Positions 30,201-38,561 of a DNA stretch of 64,000 bases are shown in pieces. The notes under the pieces are model-generated. The model saw nothing but the letters and a program-made list of their open reading frames with translations, made no database searches and was not told the DNA's origin. Where the stretch lies: positions 50,071-114,070 of the forward strand of contig CACZFB010000007.1 in the NCBI GenBank assembly GCA_902780305.1, read 5' to 3'. Source of the stretch: an uncultured Coriobacteriaceae bacterium. GTDB lineage: Bacteria > Actinomycetota > Coriobacteriia > Coriobacteriales > Atopobiaceae. The number at the start of each line of letters is the position of its first letter. The stretch's first letter is position 1. The translations under genes and the position numbers were made by a program.

Positions 30201-33200
30201 GAACGGCGGAACGGCTGCGGCAGTCACGGGTGCCGTGGAAGGCGTCATCGTGAACGGTCCTGGCGACGCGATCACCTACCAGAACACCCGCACGCCGGGC
30301 GAGCTGACCGTCTCCAAGAAGCTCATCTCCGACCTGCCTGCGGATGCGACCAAGCCCTTCACTTTTACCGTCGCGTTTGAGGGGCTTTCGGATTCCGCGA
30401 AGAATGCCGAGTATGACATCGTTTTTGCGAATCCAGCGAGTACCGGTAAGATTACGCTCAGCGAAAGCTCCGCTACCGTCGATCTCATCGGTGGGCAGTC
30501 CGCTACCATCAAGGGTCTTCCCACAGACGTGAAGTACACCGTTACGGAAGCGAGTGTGGCAGACTTCAAGATCACGGGTGTCACGGGCAACGGTACGGAT
30601 GTTACGACGAACAATGTTGTAAACGGCAAGACGGGCACCATCGCCACCACGCCTTCGTCAGTCGAGGTCACCAATACACGCGAGACGGGCAAGCTCACGG
30701 TGTCCAAGAAGCTCTTCTCTCAGAAGGCGGCCGATGCCAACAAGCTGTACACCTTTACGGTGAAGCTCGGACACCTCGAGGGTGAGGCTTCCAACCAGAC
30801 GTTCGTTGCGGACGACATCGACAAGGCCTTCAGCGGCGTGACGTTCACGGATGGCGTGGGTACCTTCACGCTCAAGGCCGGCCAATCCAAGACCATCGAC
30901 GGTCTGCCGCGCGGCATTCGCTACGAGGTAACCGAGGCCGAGGACGCCGATACCGTGCTCTCTGGCGTTGCCAACAACGGAAACGAGTCCAACCTTGAGA
31001 CTACGCGCACTCAGGCTGATGGCGCGATTTCGCAAACCGAGTCCAATGCGCTCTTCAAGAACACCGGAAAACGCGGTGGTCTGCAAGGCAGCAAGACTGT
31101 CGTGGGTCCCACGGCTCCCGACCAGGAGTTTACCTTCACGCTCAGGCTCGCTGGTGCCGCTGCGGTGAACGGCGAAGGCTTCACGGACGGTGGCACAACC
31201 TATTCCTACGGTAGGTACTATGCGAACGCTGAGAATACCACTGGCACCGCAATAAGCTTCAAGAATGGCGCGGCGACCTTCAAGATCAAGAACGGCGGAA
31301 GCTTCAAGCTCGAGAACCTGCCCCTCGGCACGCGCTACACCCTCACCGAGACCAGCGCCAACGGCTTTGCAACGACCGTGATAAACGGGACAAAAGAAGT
31401 ACCAGGCGAGACATATAAAGACGCACAGGATGTCGAGCATACAGCTCAACCAGGAGAGTGGTACAAGAACACTGACAAGGGCAAAGTAACAGGTGTCACC
31501 TATGTGGGTGAAGTGAAAAAAGGCACGGGGACAGAGACCATCACCTATGAGGGTCCGGCGTTCGAGAACACGCACGAGGAAGGCAGCCTCCGCATTCACA
31601 AGGTTGTGAACAGCAACTACGAGACCGACAAAGATGTCAGCTACACCTTCCGCGTCGAGCTCTCGGACAAGAGCATCACGGCGGTGCAGGGCGATAGTCC
31701 GACTGCCTACATTACCGGTTCGGGTTATGGCAAGGTTAACGGCAACGACAACATAATTCCATTCAATAATGGCGTGGCTACCTTCACGCTCGGCGATAAA
31801 GGGTACGCCTCCATCACGGGCCTGCCCGCAGGCACGACCTACACTGTCACCGAGACCTCCGTCGAGGGCATTGAGACGACGTGGACGGATACCGTGTCCT
31901 CTGAGGATGCCGTGCGCCACGAAGGCAAGGGCACCATCAAGCGTGATGCCACGGCAACCACCGAGGCAAAGAACACCCGCATCCCTGCTGCGCTCGACGT
32001 CGCGAAGACCGTTATCAGTCACTCGGCCGACGACAAGAACACCAAGTACGCCTTTACGATCTCGTTCTATTCCGATAAGGATCTTTTAACCCGGACCGCA
32101 GTAAACGCGAAGTACACGATTGGTAACCAGATTACTAATATCAATGGCAACACAACAGCTTTCTCACTTGCTGACGGTGAGGTAGCCCACTTCACAGAAC
32201 TGCCCCAAGGCATCTACTACAAAGTCGTAGAGACTGGGAAATGGGACAATGCAAGCGCCACCCACGAGTCTCTCGATGCCGGTATGACGACCTCCACGAA
32301 GCTCGGCCAGGGTTGGACGGATAGCGGCAAGATCGATAAGGTCACCACCTCCCGCTTTACCAACACCCGCATCGAAGGCGGACTCTTCGTGTACAAGAAC
32401 GTCTCGAGCCACATCGAGAGCGACAAGCAGAAGGAGTTCGACTTCCGCGTCACGCTCTACAAGGAGGATCCGACGGGCAAGTCCGACGCGGAGCTCGCTA
32501 ATCTCATCGACACCAGCGTCAACGGCGTCTATGGAACTGGCGAGAACGCCATGAACTTCGTCGGCGGCGTGGCGACCTTCAAGCTCAAGGATGGCGATTT
32601 CCGCTATGCCATGAACCTAAAGACGGGCCTGTACTTCCGCGCCATGGAGGTGAACGATTCAAACTTTAACGTGGCCACTTCCACTTCGGGTACCAAGGTA
32701 GAGCAAGGCGTCATTACCTATAAGGAAAACAACCAGGACAAGCAGTGGGGTCCGTCCACGGGCGAGCAGGGACAGATTCCAAACTCGGGCAACGCGACCG
32801 CCAGGATCACCAACAACCGCAAGGCGGGCAACCTCAAGGTCGAAAAGAAGAACAAGGCGAATGCAAACACAGACGAAGAGTTCTTCTTTACGGTCGAGCT
32901 CTCCGACAAGACCATCAACGGCACGTTTGGCGACATGGTCTTTAACAACGGCACGGCCACGTTTACGCTCAAGGTCGGCCAGTCCAAGAGCACCGAAGAG
33001 ACCGATGCGCAAACGGGGCAAGTGGTCGGTACCCTGCCCGTGGGCGTGCGCTACAAAGTGACCGAACGCAACGCGCAGGGGTACTCCACCTCTTGGGAGA
33101 ACGAAACCTACGCCAACGACACCGATGGGATCAACGACACTCCGACAAAGTATAGCTATCAGTACAACCAAACGTGGACCAGCGGCGAGGACAACAATGG

Positions 33201-36200
33201 CCTGCCCCTCTACCATGAGGGCACAGAGACAAAGACCATTACATGGACCGATGCCGTCGGGACGCATACGACCACCGTTTTCAATCCCGAGTTCAACTAT
33301 CAGTACGGAGAAGAAATCAACGAGAATACAGGCGGTGCCAACAACTCCATGACGCTCGGCAATCACGCCACCGAGCAAGGCTGGCGCGAGACGGATGAAA
33401 ACGGAAAGCCCCTTCAGAACTCAACACTGCAAGTCAGTGAGATTACAGACAACAACGGTGTGCCAAATACCGACAGGGTGACCTTCGTCAATGATCGTCA
33501 GACGGCTTCCATCGTCCTCTACAAAAAGGTTGACAGTGGTCTCGCGAGTGACCTGACGAAGAAGTTCCACTTCCATCTGCAATTGCTCGACAGCGTTCCT
33601 GCGGACAACTATCAAGTGACCATCTATAAGCAGAACGTCACCAACAACAATCAGGGCGGTCAGACAATCAGTTATACCCCTGATTGGTCTGGCGCAGTGA
33701 ACTTCAATGACAGCGGTATCGCCACGGTGGTTGGCAAGGGTGAGGGCTTCGACCTAAGCCACATGGAGCACGTGGTAATCAGCGGTCTACCTCTGGGCAC
33801 GCGCTACGTGGTAACTGAGGATGCTGATAATGACTTCGATACTAGCGATAGCGGTGCAACGGGAAGAGCTGGGTATGGCGAAGGGGGAGAACGGCTGCTC
33901 ATAAGTGATGAGGTGCGCCTGGCGCTTCCGGAAGGTGCGGGTAACCTGCCCGACGCGCGTTCCCGGAGTGGGTACAACAATACGAGAAAGACCGGCGAGC
34001 TTGAGGTTCGCAAGACCGTTGTCAGTGACCTTGCCAGCGACAAAGAAGCGACGTATCGTTTCAATATCCAACTCGCTGACAACTCGTACGAGGCGATATA
34101 CAGCAAATACAAGTTTGACCCGGTTATCGACGACTGGGGCCAGGTTGTCTACGACGTCATTGCGGGATACGACGAAACGCAGTGGGTCGAAGACGAATAT
34201 GATCCAACCGTAAGGTACTACAAGCCCATCTACGATACGACAAACGGACAGCCACGCGGCGAATACGTGGCAGATCTCTACGACCAAGTCAAGTTCTCTG
34301 GAGGCAAGCTCTATCAGTGGGATGGCAACGCACTTGGGCAAGAGGGTATCGAGCTTAAGGACGGACAGTTCGCGCACTTCTACAAAGTGGCGCCAAACGA
34401 GTGGTCGCCTCAGCCCGGTGAGATTGCCTATGTGCCCATGGATAAAGACGGTACTAATGGCGACTCCGCAAAGGCACTTCCCCGTGGCGTCGGCTATACC
34501 GTTACCGAGACGGAGAACAATGGCCTCACGACATCCTGGGCTGGTACGACCACCGAAGACGGCAAGTCCGCAACGGGCACCATCAGCACCAACGCCCTGG
34601 CCGTAGCCGATTGCACCAACACCCGCGAGGGCGGCAACCTCACCGTCTCCAAGGAACTCATCTCCGAGGCGGCAGCGGACAAGTCAAAGGTCTTCGACTT
34701 CACGATTCGCCTGTACTCCGACGCGCAGCATGCGACCCCGCTCGCGCTCTCGGGCAAGTACGGCGACATGACCTTTAGCAACGGCGTCGCAGTCGTGCAG
34801 ATTGTGGGCGGCAACAGCGCCACGGCAACAGGCTTGCCGAACGATACGTACTACACCGTTACTGAGGCTAGCGCCACGGGCTTCACGCTCGAAGGGGTAA
34901 CGGTCAACGGAACAGACACAGACAACAACAAGGAATACTCCTCCACCACGACCGATGACGAAGGTCATCAGACGACGACCACGGAATCGGGTGGCGAGGG
35001 TCAGATTCTGAGCACGACCCCATCTACGGTTGTATTCACCAACAAGCGCGTTACGGGCCCGATTCGTATTACCAAGCAGCTCTTCTCGGCCGCAACTGCC
35101 GACCAAGACAAGGAGTTCTTGATTGCCGTAAGGCTCGATGACGCGAGCATTAACACCAAGGCAGACGACGGCGTGCATGGAAAGGTCGCCGACGGCGATC
35201 AGCAGCTGGTGTTTACCAACGGCATCGCGAATGTGCGCCTTAAGAGCGGTGAGTACGCCTCCATAACGAACCTGCCTACGGGTGTTAAGTACAGCGTCAA
35301 TGAGGAGAATGCGGCTGGATACGAGGCAATACAGGCGAAGATGGTTAACGGTGTGGAGCAAGAGACCACGGGAGGTAACGACATTTCCTCGTTGGGCGTC
35401 GTTATGCACGAAATCGAGCCGGAAGGCTCGGATACCAAGGTAGTTATCAAAGAGAACAACACCCGCGAGCGAGGAAGTTTCATAATCAACAAGGAGTTTG
35501 CGCCCACGGGCGAGACGGGCGGCGACGAGAAGTTTACATTTGAGGTACAGCTCTACAGCACCTACGTGGCCGAGGGAGACCCCGCAAACGTTAAGGAGAC
35601 GGGCATCACCACCGATCCGACTGCGCCTGACAATGCGAACCCACCGAAAAAGTTCGGAGACCTCGTGTTCAACGAAGGCAAGGCGACCGTTGAGCTCAGC
35701 AAGGATAACAACTGGCGTGCGGAGGCAAAGAATATCCCGACAGGTCTCTACTACACGGTAAAAGAGGTTATGACCGACGATCAGAAGGAGAACTTCCGCT
35801 TGGTCAATGGCGTGGGCGAGATTCAGTCCGGTCAGGTCATTAATGGCGCCAGGCTTGTGAGCTTCACCAACGAACGTATCTACAAGGGTGACTTGGCGGT
35901 TCGCAAGGAGCTTGCGTACCCTGACCTTGACGAAGACAAGGACCAGGAGTTCACCTTTAAGGTTACGTTGTACAACGATTGGACCAAGGCAACCGTGGCC
36001 GAGGACATCAATAAGACATATGCGACCATAAGCCCCACCGACAAGCCGCTCGAGTTCAAGAATGGCGTGGCGACGGTATCGCTTAAGCATGACGAGCGAG
36101 CCTCAGCTTCCAAGCTGCCCGAGGGCATGGCCTATGAGGTTGAGGAGCTGAGCAATAATGCCCTGCAGGGCTTTGCGGCTTCGACCAAGTACGAGCTTTA

Positions 36201-38427
36201 CGACGGCGGCACGGGGACCGAGGACTCAAAGCAGGTGATTACCAAGGACCGGCTGGCACAGGCCACCGTCACCAACACGCGCGAAGTAACCAATGCCTCC
36301 ATAGCGAAGGTGTGGGACGAGGCCGGCAACACGCACGCAGACGCCAAGAGCATGGTTCCCGACTCGATAGACGTCAACCTTATGCGCAGCGACAATGCGA
36401 CGGAGCCGTACCTGACGGTTACGCTCAACAAGGAAAACAACTGGAAGGCAACGCCGGAAACGGTGCCCGCGCTCGGCAAGCTGCCGCTGAAGGCCTACAA
36501 CGGAAACGACTACACGTATACGTGGAAAGAGCCCGGCGTGAATGGCTGGACGCTCGCCAGCACGACGTACAGCAAGAACGGAACGCAAGAGCAAAACAAA
36601 GTCACCAACGTGGCTGGCTACCTCACCACCCTCACCAACACGGTCGACACCGGCAGCATCAAGGTAACCAAGCACTTTGCCAAGATTGACCTTGGCACCC
36701 TAACCGCCGATGATCTCAAGCAGATTACCTTCTCGGTAAAGAATTCCGAAGACACCCAGATTGCCACGAACACCTTGGACCAGTTCGTGCGCGAGAATGA
36801 CGGCTTGGCTTGGACGATCGAAGGCCTGCCCATCGGCACCTACACCGTAACGGAGACCAACGCCCACAAGAAGTACAGCTTCGAGACCACCTACAAGGTG
36901 GGCGAGGGAACGGCCACGACCACGCCTGCGAAGCCAGTGGTCGTCAAGGGCCAGACGACGGCCGTCGACGTCACCAACACCTACATACCCGACAAGCCTG
37001 GCTTCGACAAGAAGATCCAGGACATCAACGACACCACGGGCCAAACCAGCGACTGGCAGGACTCCGCCGACTACGACATTGGCGACTCCGTGCCCTACCG
37101 GCTTACGGCCACGCTCGCCAAGGATGTGACGGCCTACAAGAAGTATCACATCACCTTTACCGACAAGATGGAGGAGTCGCTCGACTACAACAAGGACGCC
37201 CTGATCACGGTAACGGGTGCCGACGGCAAGGTTGTTGACCCGTCCACCTACACCGTGGAGAAGGTCGCCGAGAACGCACACGACTTCGCTTACAAGCTCA
37301 CGTGGGGCGACGGCAAGGCTCTTATCAGTAACGAGAACCTCAACAGCGCCAAGGTCGAGGTCCGCTTTACCGCCACGCTCAACAGCAATGCCAAGCTGGG
37401 TAAGGAGGGCAACGTCAACGCCTGCAAGCTCGCTTACAGCAACAACCCGACGTCGGTGGACGACAAGGACGAGGGCGAGCTGCCTTGGGACTACGTAATC
37501 GCCTTCACCTACAAGCTCGACGTAAACAAGGTGGACGCAGACGCCAACGCCCTTGAGGGTGCCAAGTTCAAGCTGGAGAAGAAGCTTTCCAACGACACGC
37601 TCCAGGAGATTGCGCTCACCACCACCAAGAACGTGTTCACGGCCATTGGCGTGGACGACGGCACCTATATCCTCACCGAGACCGAGGCGCCCTCGGGCTA
37701 CGACCTCATCGATCCCATCGAGTTTACGGTGACCGCCGACCACAACGTTACGTGGGACTACACCTCCGACCCAAGCGCCGATCCCAAGTTTGACGGGACG
37801 GGACGCACCAACATCCTCTCGGCGCTCACGGGCAAGACCGAGACCGGCGAGCTCGAGCTCAAGGCCGACGAGCAGCTGCAGGGCCTTGCGGGCAACGTCG
37901 TCAACAAGACTGAGTCGCCCGTGACCATTGCGGTTCGCAAGACTGTGTCCAGCTCGCGCTCCGAGGACAAGACCAAGAGCTTCGGCTTCAAGGTTACGCT
38001 GTACAAGGATCAGAAGCACACCAAGGTTGCCGACGACCTCACTGGCACGTATGGCGACATGGAGTTCAAGAAGGGCGTTGCCACGTTCAACCTCAAGGAC
38101 AACCAGACCAAGACCGCCAAGGACCTCCCGCTGTACGACAACGGCGAGCTGGGTTACATAGTGGAGGAGACGAACTCCGGCGGGCTCACCTCCAACCTCA
38201 AGGAGACCAAGGGCAAGGACGGCGTGTCCACAACCATAACCTGCACCAACACCTACACCGCGTCCAAGTCGGGGTCGAGCACCACGTCGAGCGGCAGCTC
38301 CACGGGCGGATCGCTGGCCACGACGGGCGACACCACCAATAACGCGGGCGTGGTCGCGCTGCTGGCTACGGGCGCTCTGGGCATTCTCGCTGGCGCGCTC
38401 TGTCGCCGTCGCAGACAGCAGCAGTAG
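21238..38427 (+). CDS. Giant wall-anchored multi-Cna-B/DUF7601-like surface protein (5,729 residues)
   Basis: One uninterrupted 17.2-kb frame. Residues 1-38 form a signal peptide; 40-140 are Pro/Gln/Glu-rich; 140-280 and 345-580 match the broken neighbour; 295-345 are Lys/Glu-rich. Beta domains follow, then a SpaA-like domain (about 1,555-1,715), a Cna-B (about 1,715-1,865) and about 22 consecutive modules averaging ~143 residues (about 1,868-5,020). Each module begins with L-x-V-x-K, has Y-x-VTE, and ends FTN-T-R. That Lys/Glu/Asn set is typical of Cna-B-type intramolecular isopeptide bonds, and the family is probably DUF7601. More Cna-B, fimbrial D2-like and SpaA-like domains follow, then a last module, LATTG (5,693-5,697), a hydrophobic helix and RRRRQQQ. 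LAxTG is the signal of actinobacterial class E sortases. It is probably a long adhesive fibre. GGGGGAGAGAAAG precedes the ATG. Confidence 0.95.
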   Translation: MQHKRNDRHNTPWARLASVMASIVLVMSLIPIQGLAEARDEFLDLTNTASQEPQTTDGSNDPGGGTQGSADQNANAGTDDAANSQTTVPVEDVVVEEGGESGQPEQQTPEATTEQPTVQPEEQPKQEVSPEQAQSPQQPERKLSANLADFITKAELEGTEEKDGAFVVDEGASYNVKLTFTEGIDGKEYAETGELTYALPAGFSAVGDQPAVKEPLVVTYVDDNGERQPIELAKESWWVSDNAIHLVWRVRDADKRSKEEVDQALKTIVAGTFAKDARDVNFGRDIVLPVSVTPAKQDETKKDEGKPEQKKEEQKKDEEKPEEQDEEAEAKPEQKQAEETAATKTEYVYENDNLRVTATVAKASALPDAAKLRVTRVQQSDANHDAYIKALNNTAANSDEYNAQNTLLYDVKFELDGKEIQPSEGDVVVSFQFKNNQLADELDAQAKSHVEVTHLPMANGTPTAEQVDANVSVAKETASFTATSFSVYAFSYTVDFTYGGYFFQMPGGDSVMLSNLFMALGINRSMADVAKVEFSNPELVSVVQIDSNWRLTSLKSFVTPEKLTVTMTNGDKYEIDVTDPLVGTQGVPIGVQAGPTDLSDKVKSVSVSAPMENGKYKLMPGETYTITMSFAEEGDKQFPDDDTPMHYTVPNDFKLPMTEAKDFKIIVTDPEGKQFTVSGNKYRINENNQLEVWFNKDDPNFSKLTGSTNARISMSFDGEFDYKRDEIPFGGDATIKVDLDNTSKVESSKSASLDLSSNPPKINYTATVTSTGHSTNVQITDTISCKDQNGQDANGVLTLDRNSFKRNTNKGNQAYQDQDITVSGSGNTFNYNIGDMKNGETVTIKYSATIDPTVIPKTEDGKTKVVIGNNEVSVKSYEQPTPSKTNINTRIDYSPKLQKDGMTLNQDGKSFTASYTFNGDALVSGGGYTLTDTVGKYLTLDGTTGITIKVYDSTSANAEPVRTDTLNWDGTGGGKGRVSKDNEAGKWFTYTVPSDDAGHNYKYVVEYQVKIDGTGQKLDKPTTVNNTVKYDNDHVSTGTGVITPSNDNKFEFNKRVDNIDYVNNRVSWTTTISVPVEGLSGARATITDTLPGTWATSGWVQDDLYVIPGDATEGSGAYHQSVKVTGLNSGESYTVTPHQGSSGTQSTFDVVFHKTDGGNGLDSAGESGHARIVTVTYETTVNEQWLADAANNSWLQNHTNSVKINNETKTATADIAGVGVAKDSEVAGYRTVNGVKLPVYKYTLLLKNVTQDDNTIKDFFDTEILTPLAPDATGNYPSSMGTLSFSPDYFAWYTTNQNNGTRSTSPVSYMPISEQITEGGETKTRSGIALTTNYESMVRDTTSTTGYYPITKIMYYLTVKDEAALKKLQNRAVNNADGGEDDKTYTLSNTAKWGASTDPGDVKYEFPGITKEMLNDEGKPMTQQDLTVQDGEIYANFKLTVNPGGAVINGGNPYDITDTIDHLSIDITSIKVSPTPETGEVVYDMKDNELKFENVPDGKEFVITYRARVIYDSIGNAGDTINVNFKNDVSMLGYEDHISDWAHRKNTGTGAADLYAIKLMKYQAGNMSQKLNEAEFTLYEAMPGDDSAINPDNPTGYVIDTSKPVKDGEGNIVTFTSGKTKKYGPDKGTSEEDGMVTVYGLQDQDGWALEPGKYYFLRETKAPANHKLPGYDFQFMISEDGITHYERYIYHSNDTMSAKNYPGKDIHIKKYWGNVIDSNQSSEDPTNRSYQPSDSDVVVVRLQQKIGDGEWSNTIRREVKNNPSDANEKPHWVDVTDTGYPQGKQYSPLIELNKSNGWEADFTDLPLAVPAGDGFTGDDVPVEYQVLEWTINGKPANQGTVQQNGSNDEYTWSYQPQGKDMAITNVPKNGSIKLLKQVQVNGSTTTGKLADGSYSFTIRGAEAATSSISKSVTVEVENGAMTRAIVDGDNDHPLTPGTDDYIELGDFKLGNYTVTEEEPSNGTSLVGDNSKTVTVDGKTGTAVLSTGMASFTNNIDLGGLKVKKVVAENSDDSVTSRRAKDKLAGTYYFNVYTEQACTNLAKTIDGKDAQLSITIGADGQAVTSDEIQNLKAGDYWVRETLPDGSVATPAANPVKVTVEAGNTDQTAVISTLTNKYDTGSLNIKKNVTVNGVQAAQTDSKAKTDGTYTFQIWKGDYKGESIQRARVKITFKDGVATSAQYEWTDERTGDEGKTPVWKTDDITVANGVVTLKGLEPGTYTVHEIENQLPTGMKLVNGNGQGGNDQQVTVTAGDTATIQTAEFTNDCEELGGFELKKSIITKSPIAAQNMLFNFTITMYKDAACTVVDTSIDGNYGEITFHNGVATNIKLVGNEKKNASNLPTGRYYKIVEDSAAGWSLTGITVNDADQTTAGAATGKITTTESKVEFKNELDEGNLKVEKEVDSKYDQDKSKEFKFKVVLDGYALTGTYGTGDTAMSFTNGAAEFTLKDGQYKEAVKLPDNIKYTVTETNEEGFVTTWTSNTESTNPASGTITKDTPKTVKAKNTREYGDLEIDKTVLPASRQASGDEFTFTVSLSDKTINGKFDAVSPSHKSIEFTSGVGQVILKHGEKASVKDLPAGITYTVTEAKAEGFTLSGATGNMGKIIARTVAKAEFTNQYDNGGLVIAKNVTSATSTDDNLYFPFKVTITLPAGGTYTGLNGKVTEGDDISYTNGVAYVFLKKGQQAVSNGLGVDYGYQVQELDISDASVKAEVEDHLTGEITIDQVADLSRYSTVIQDGSNKIVNPNGGTIASGKISATTSSARYTNTHITGPLTLSKKLISDAAADRNKEFKFEVKMFKAAGGEVDTSINGVFGGMTFTQGVATVTVKGNGSVQATGLPVGLAFEITETSMPDNFTMKGYVIDGADGTGETAQNNITRDGRTVEFTNERATGPLTLSKELISGRAADANQDFTFTVRLSDTSITKEYDATYTPAKNPAETKVKFTQGVATITLKGSQSVKIEGLPTEINYSVTEAGTPGFRMTGVTKRENGGTAAAVTGAVEGVIVNGPGDAITYQNTRTPGELTVSKKLISDLPADATKPFTFTVAFEGLSDSAKNAEYDIVFANPASTGKITLSESSATVDLIGGQSATIKGLPTDVKYTVTEASVADFKITGVTGNGTDVTTNNVVNGKTGTIATTPSSVEVTNTRETGKLTVSKKLFSQKAADANKLYTFTVKLGHLEGEASNQTFVADDIDKAFSGVTFTDGVGTFTLKAGQSKTIDGLPRGIRYEVTEAEDADTVLSGVANNGNESNLETTRTQADGAISQTESNALFKNTGKRGGLQGSKTVVGPTAPDQEFTFTLRLAGAAAVNGEGFTDGGTTYSYGRYYANAENTTGTAISFKNGAATFKIKNGGSFKLENLPLGTRYTLTETSANGFATTVINGTKEVPGETYKDAQDVEHTAQPGEWYKNTDKGKVTGVTYVGEVKKGTGTETITYEGPAFENTHEEGSLRIHKVVNSNYETDKDVSYTFRVELSDKSITAVQGDSPTAYITGSGYGKVNGNDNIIPFNNGVATFTLGDKGYASITGLPAGTTYTVTETSVEGIETTWTDTVSSEDAVRHEGKGTIKRDATATTEAKNTRIPAALDVAKTVISHSADDKNTKYAFTISFYSDKDLLTRTAVNAKYTIGNQITNINGNTTAFSLADGEVAHFTELPQGIYYKVVETGKWDNASATHESLDAGMTTSTKLGQGWTDSGKIDKVTTSRFTNTRIEGGLFVYKNVSSHIESDKQKEFDFRVTLYKEDPTGKSDAELANLIDTSVNGVYGTGENAMNFVGGVATFKLKDGDFRYAMNLKTGLYFRAMEVNDSNFNVATSTSGTKVEQGVITYKENNQDKQWGPSTGEQGQIPNSGNATARITNNRKAGNLKVEKKNKANANTDEEFFFTVELSDKTINGTFGDMVFNNGTATFTLKVGQSKSTEETDAQTGQVVGTLPVGVRYKVTERNAQGYSTSWENETYANDTDGINDTPTKYSYQYNQTWTSGEDNNGLPLYHEGTETKTITWTDAVGTHTTTVFNPEFNYQYGEEINENTGGANNSMTLGNHATEQGWRETDENGKPLQNSTLQVSEITDNNGVPNTDRVTFVNDRQTASIVLYKKVDSGLASDLTKKFHFHLQLLDSVPADNYQVTIYKQNVTNNNQGGQTISYTPDWSGAVNFNDSGIATVVGKGEGFDLSHMEHVVISGLPLGTRYVVTEDADNDFDTSDSGATGRAGYGEGGERLLISDEVRLALPEGAGNLPDARSRSGYNNTRKTGELEVRKTVVSDLASDKEATYRFNIQLADNSYEAIYSKYKFDPVIDDWGQVVYDVIAGYDETQWVEDEYDPTVRYYKPIYDTTNGQPRGEYVADLYDQVKFSGGKLYQWDGNALGQEGIELKDGQFAHFYKVAPNEWSPQPGEIAYVPMDKDGTNGDSAKALPRGVGYTVTETENNGLTTSWAGTTTEDGKSATGTISTNALAVADCTNTREGGNLTVSKELISEAAADKSKVFDFTIRLYSDAQHATPLALSGKYGDMTFSNGVAVVQIVGGNSATATGLPNDTYYTVTEASATGFTLEGVTVNGTDTDNNKEYSSTTTDDEGHQTTTTESGGEGQILSTTPSTVVFTNKRVTGPIRITKQLFSAATADQDKEFLIAVRLDDASINTKADDGVHGKVADGDQQLVFTNGIANVRLKSGEYASITNLPTGVKYSVNEENAAGYEAIQAKMVNGVEQETTGGNDISSLGVVMHEIEPEGSDTKVVIKENNTRERGSFIINKEFAPTGETGGDEKFTFEVQLYSTYVAEGDPANVKETGITTDPTAPDNANPPKKFGDLVFNEGKATVELSKDNNWRAEAKNIPTGLYYTVKEVMTDDQKENFRLVNGVGEIQSGQVINGARLVSFTNERIYKGDLAVRKELAYPDLDEDKDQEFTFKVTLYNDWTKATVAEDINKTYATISPTDKPLEFKNGVATVSLKHDERASASKLPEGMAYEVEELSNNALQGFAASTKYELYDGGTGTEDSKQVITKDRLAQATVTNTREVTNASIAKVWDEAGNTHADAKSMVPDSIDVNLMRSDNATEPYLTVTLNKENNWKATPETVPALGKLPLKAYNGNDYTYTWKEPGVNGWTLASTTYSKNGTQEQNKVTNVAGYLTTLTNTVDTGSIKVTKHFAKIDLGTLTADDLKQITFSVKNSEDTQIATNTLDQFVRENDGLAWTIEGLPIGTYTVTETNAHKKYSFETTYKVGEGTATTTPAKPVVVKGQTTAVDVTNTYIPDKPGFDKKIQDINDTTGQTSDWQDSADYDIGDSVPYRLTATLAKDVTAYKKYHITFTDKMEESLDYNKDALITVTGADGKVVDPSTYTVEKVAENAHDFAYKLTWGDGKALISNENLNSAKVEVRFTATLNSNAKLGKEGNVNACKLAYSNNPTSVDDKDEGELPWDYVIAFTYKLDVNKVDADANALEGAKFKLEKKLSNDTLQEIALTTTKNVFTAIGVDDGTYILTETEAPSGYDLIDPIEFTVTADHNVTWDYTSDPSADPKFDGTGRTNILSALTGKTETGELELKADEQLQGLAGNVVNKTESPVTIAVRKTVSSSRSEDKTKSFGFKVTLYKDQKHTKVADDLTGTYGDMEFKKGVATFNLKDNQTKTAKDLPLYDNGELGYIVEETNSGGLTSNLKETKGKDGVSTTITCTNTYTASKSGSSTTSSGSSTGGSLATTGDTTNNAGVVALLATGALGILAGALCRRRRQQQ

Positions 38428-38449
38428 CGCTCGGCACAGAGCCTTACCA

Positions 38450-38484
38450 CACGGGGGCGTGTCTCATCGAGACGCGCCCCCGTG
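38450..38484. terminator. Hairpin terminator after the giant gene
   Basis: The stem CACGGGGGCGTGTCTC pairs with GAGACGCGCCCCCGTG (one mismatch) around ATC. There is no T-run, so it is a strong hairpin rather than a textbook intrinsic terminator. It separates the giant gene from the convergent Uma2-type gene. Confidence 0.6.
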
Positions 38485-38561
38485 GCGTTGCTGGCCTGTT
38501 AGGAAGCCGTTTGGGCGCTCGATGGCCGGACGAGTGAAGGCCTTACAACCCGGTCGCAGTC

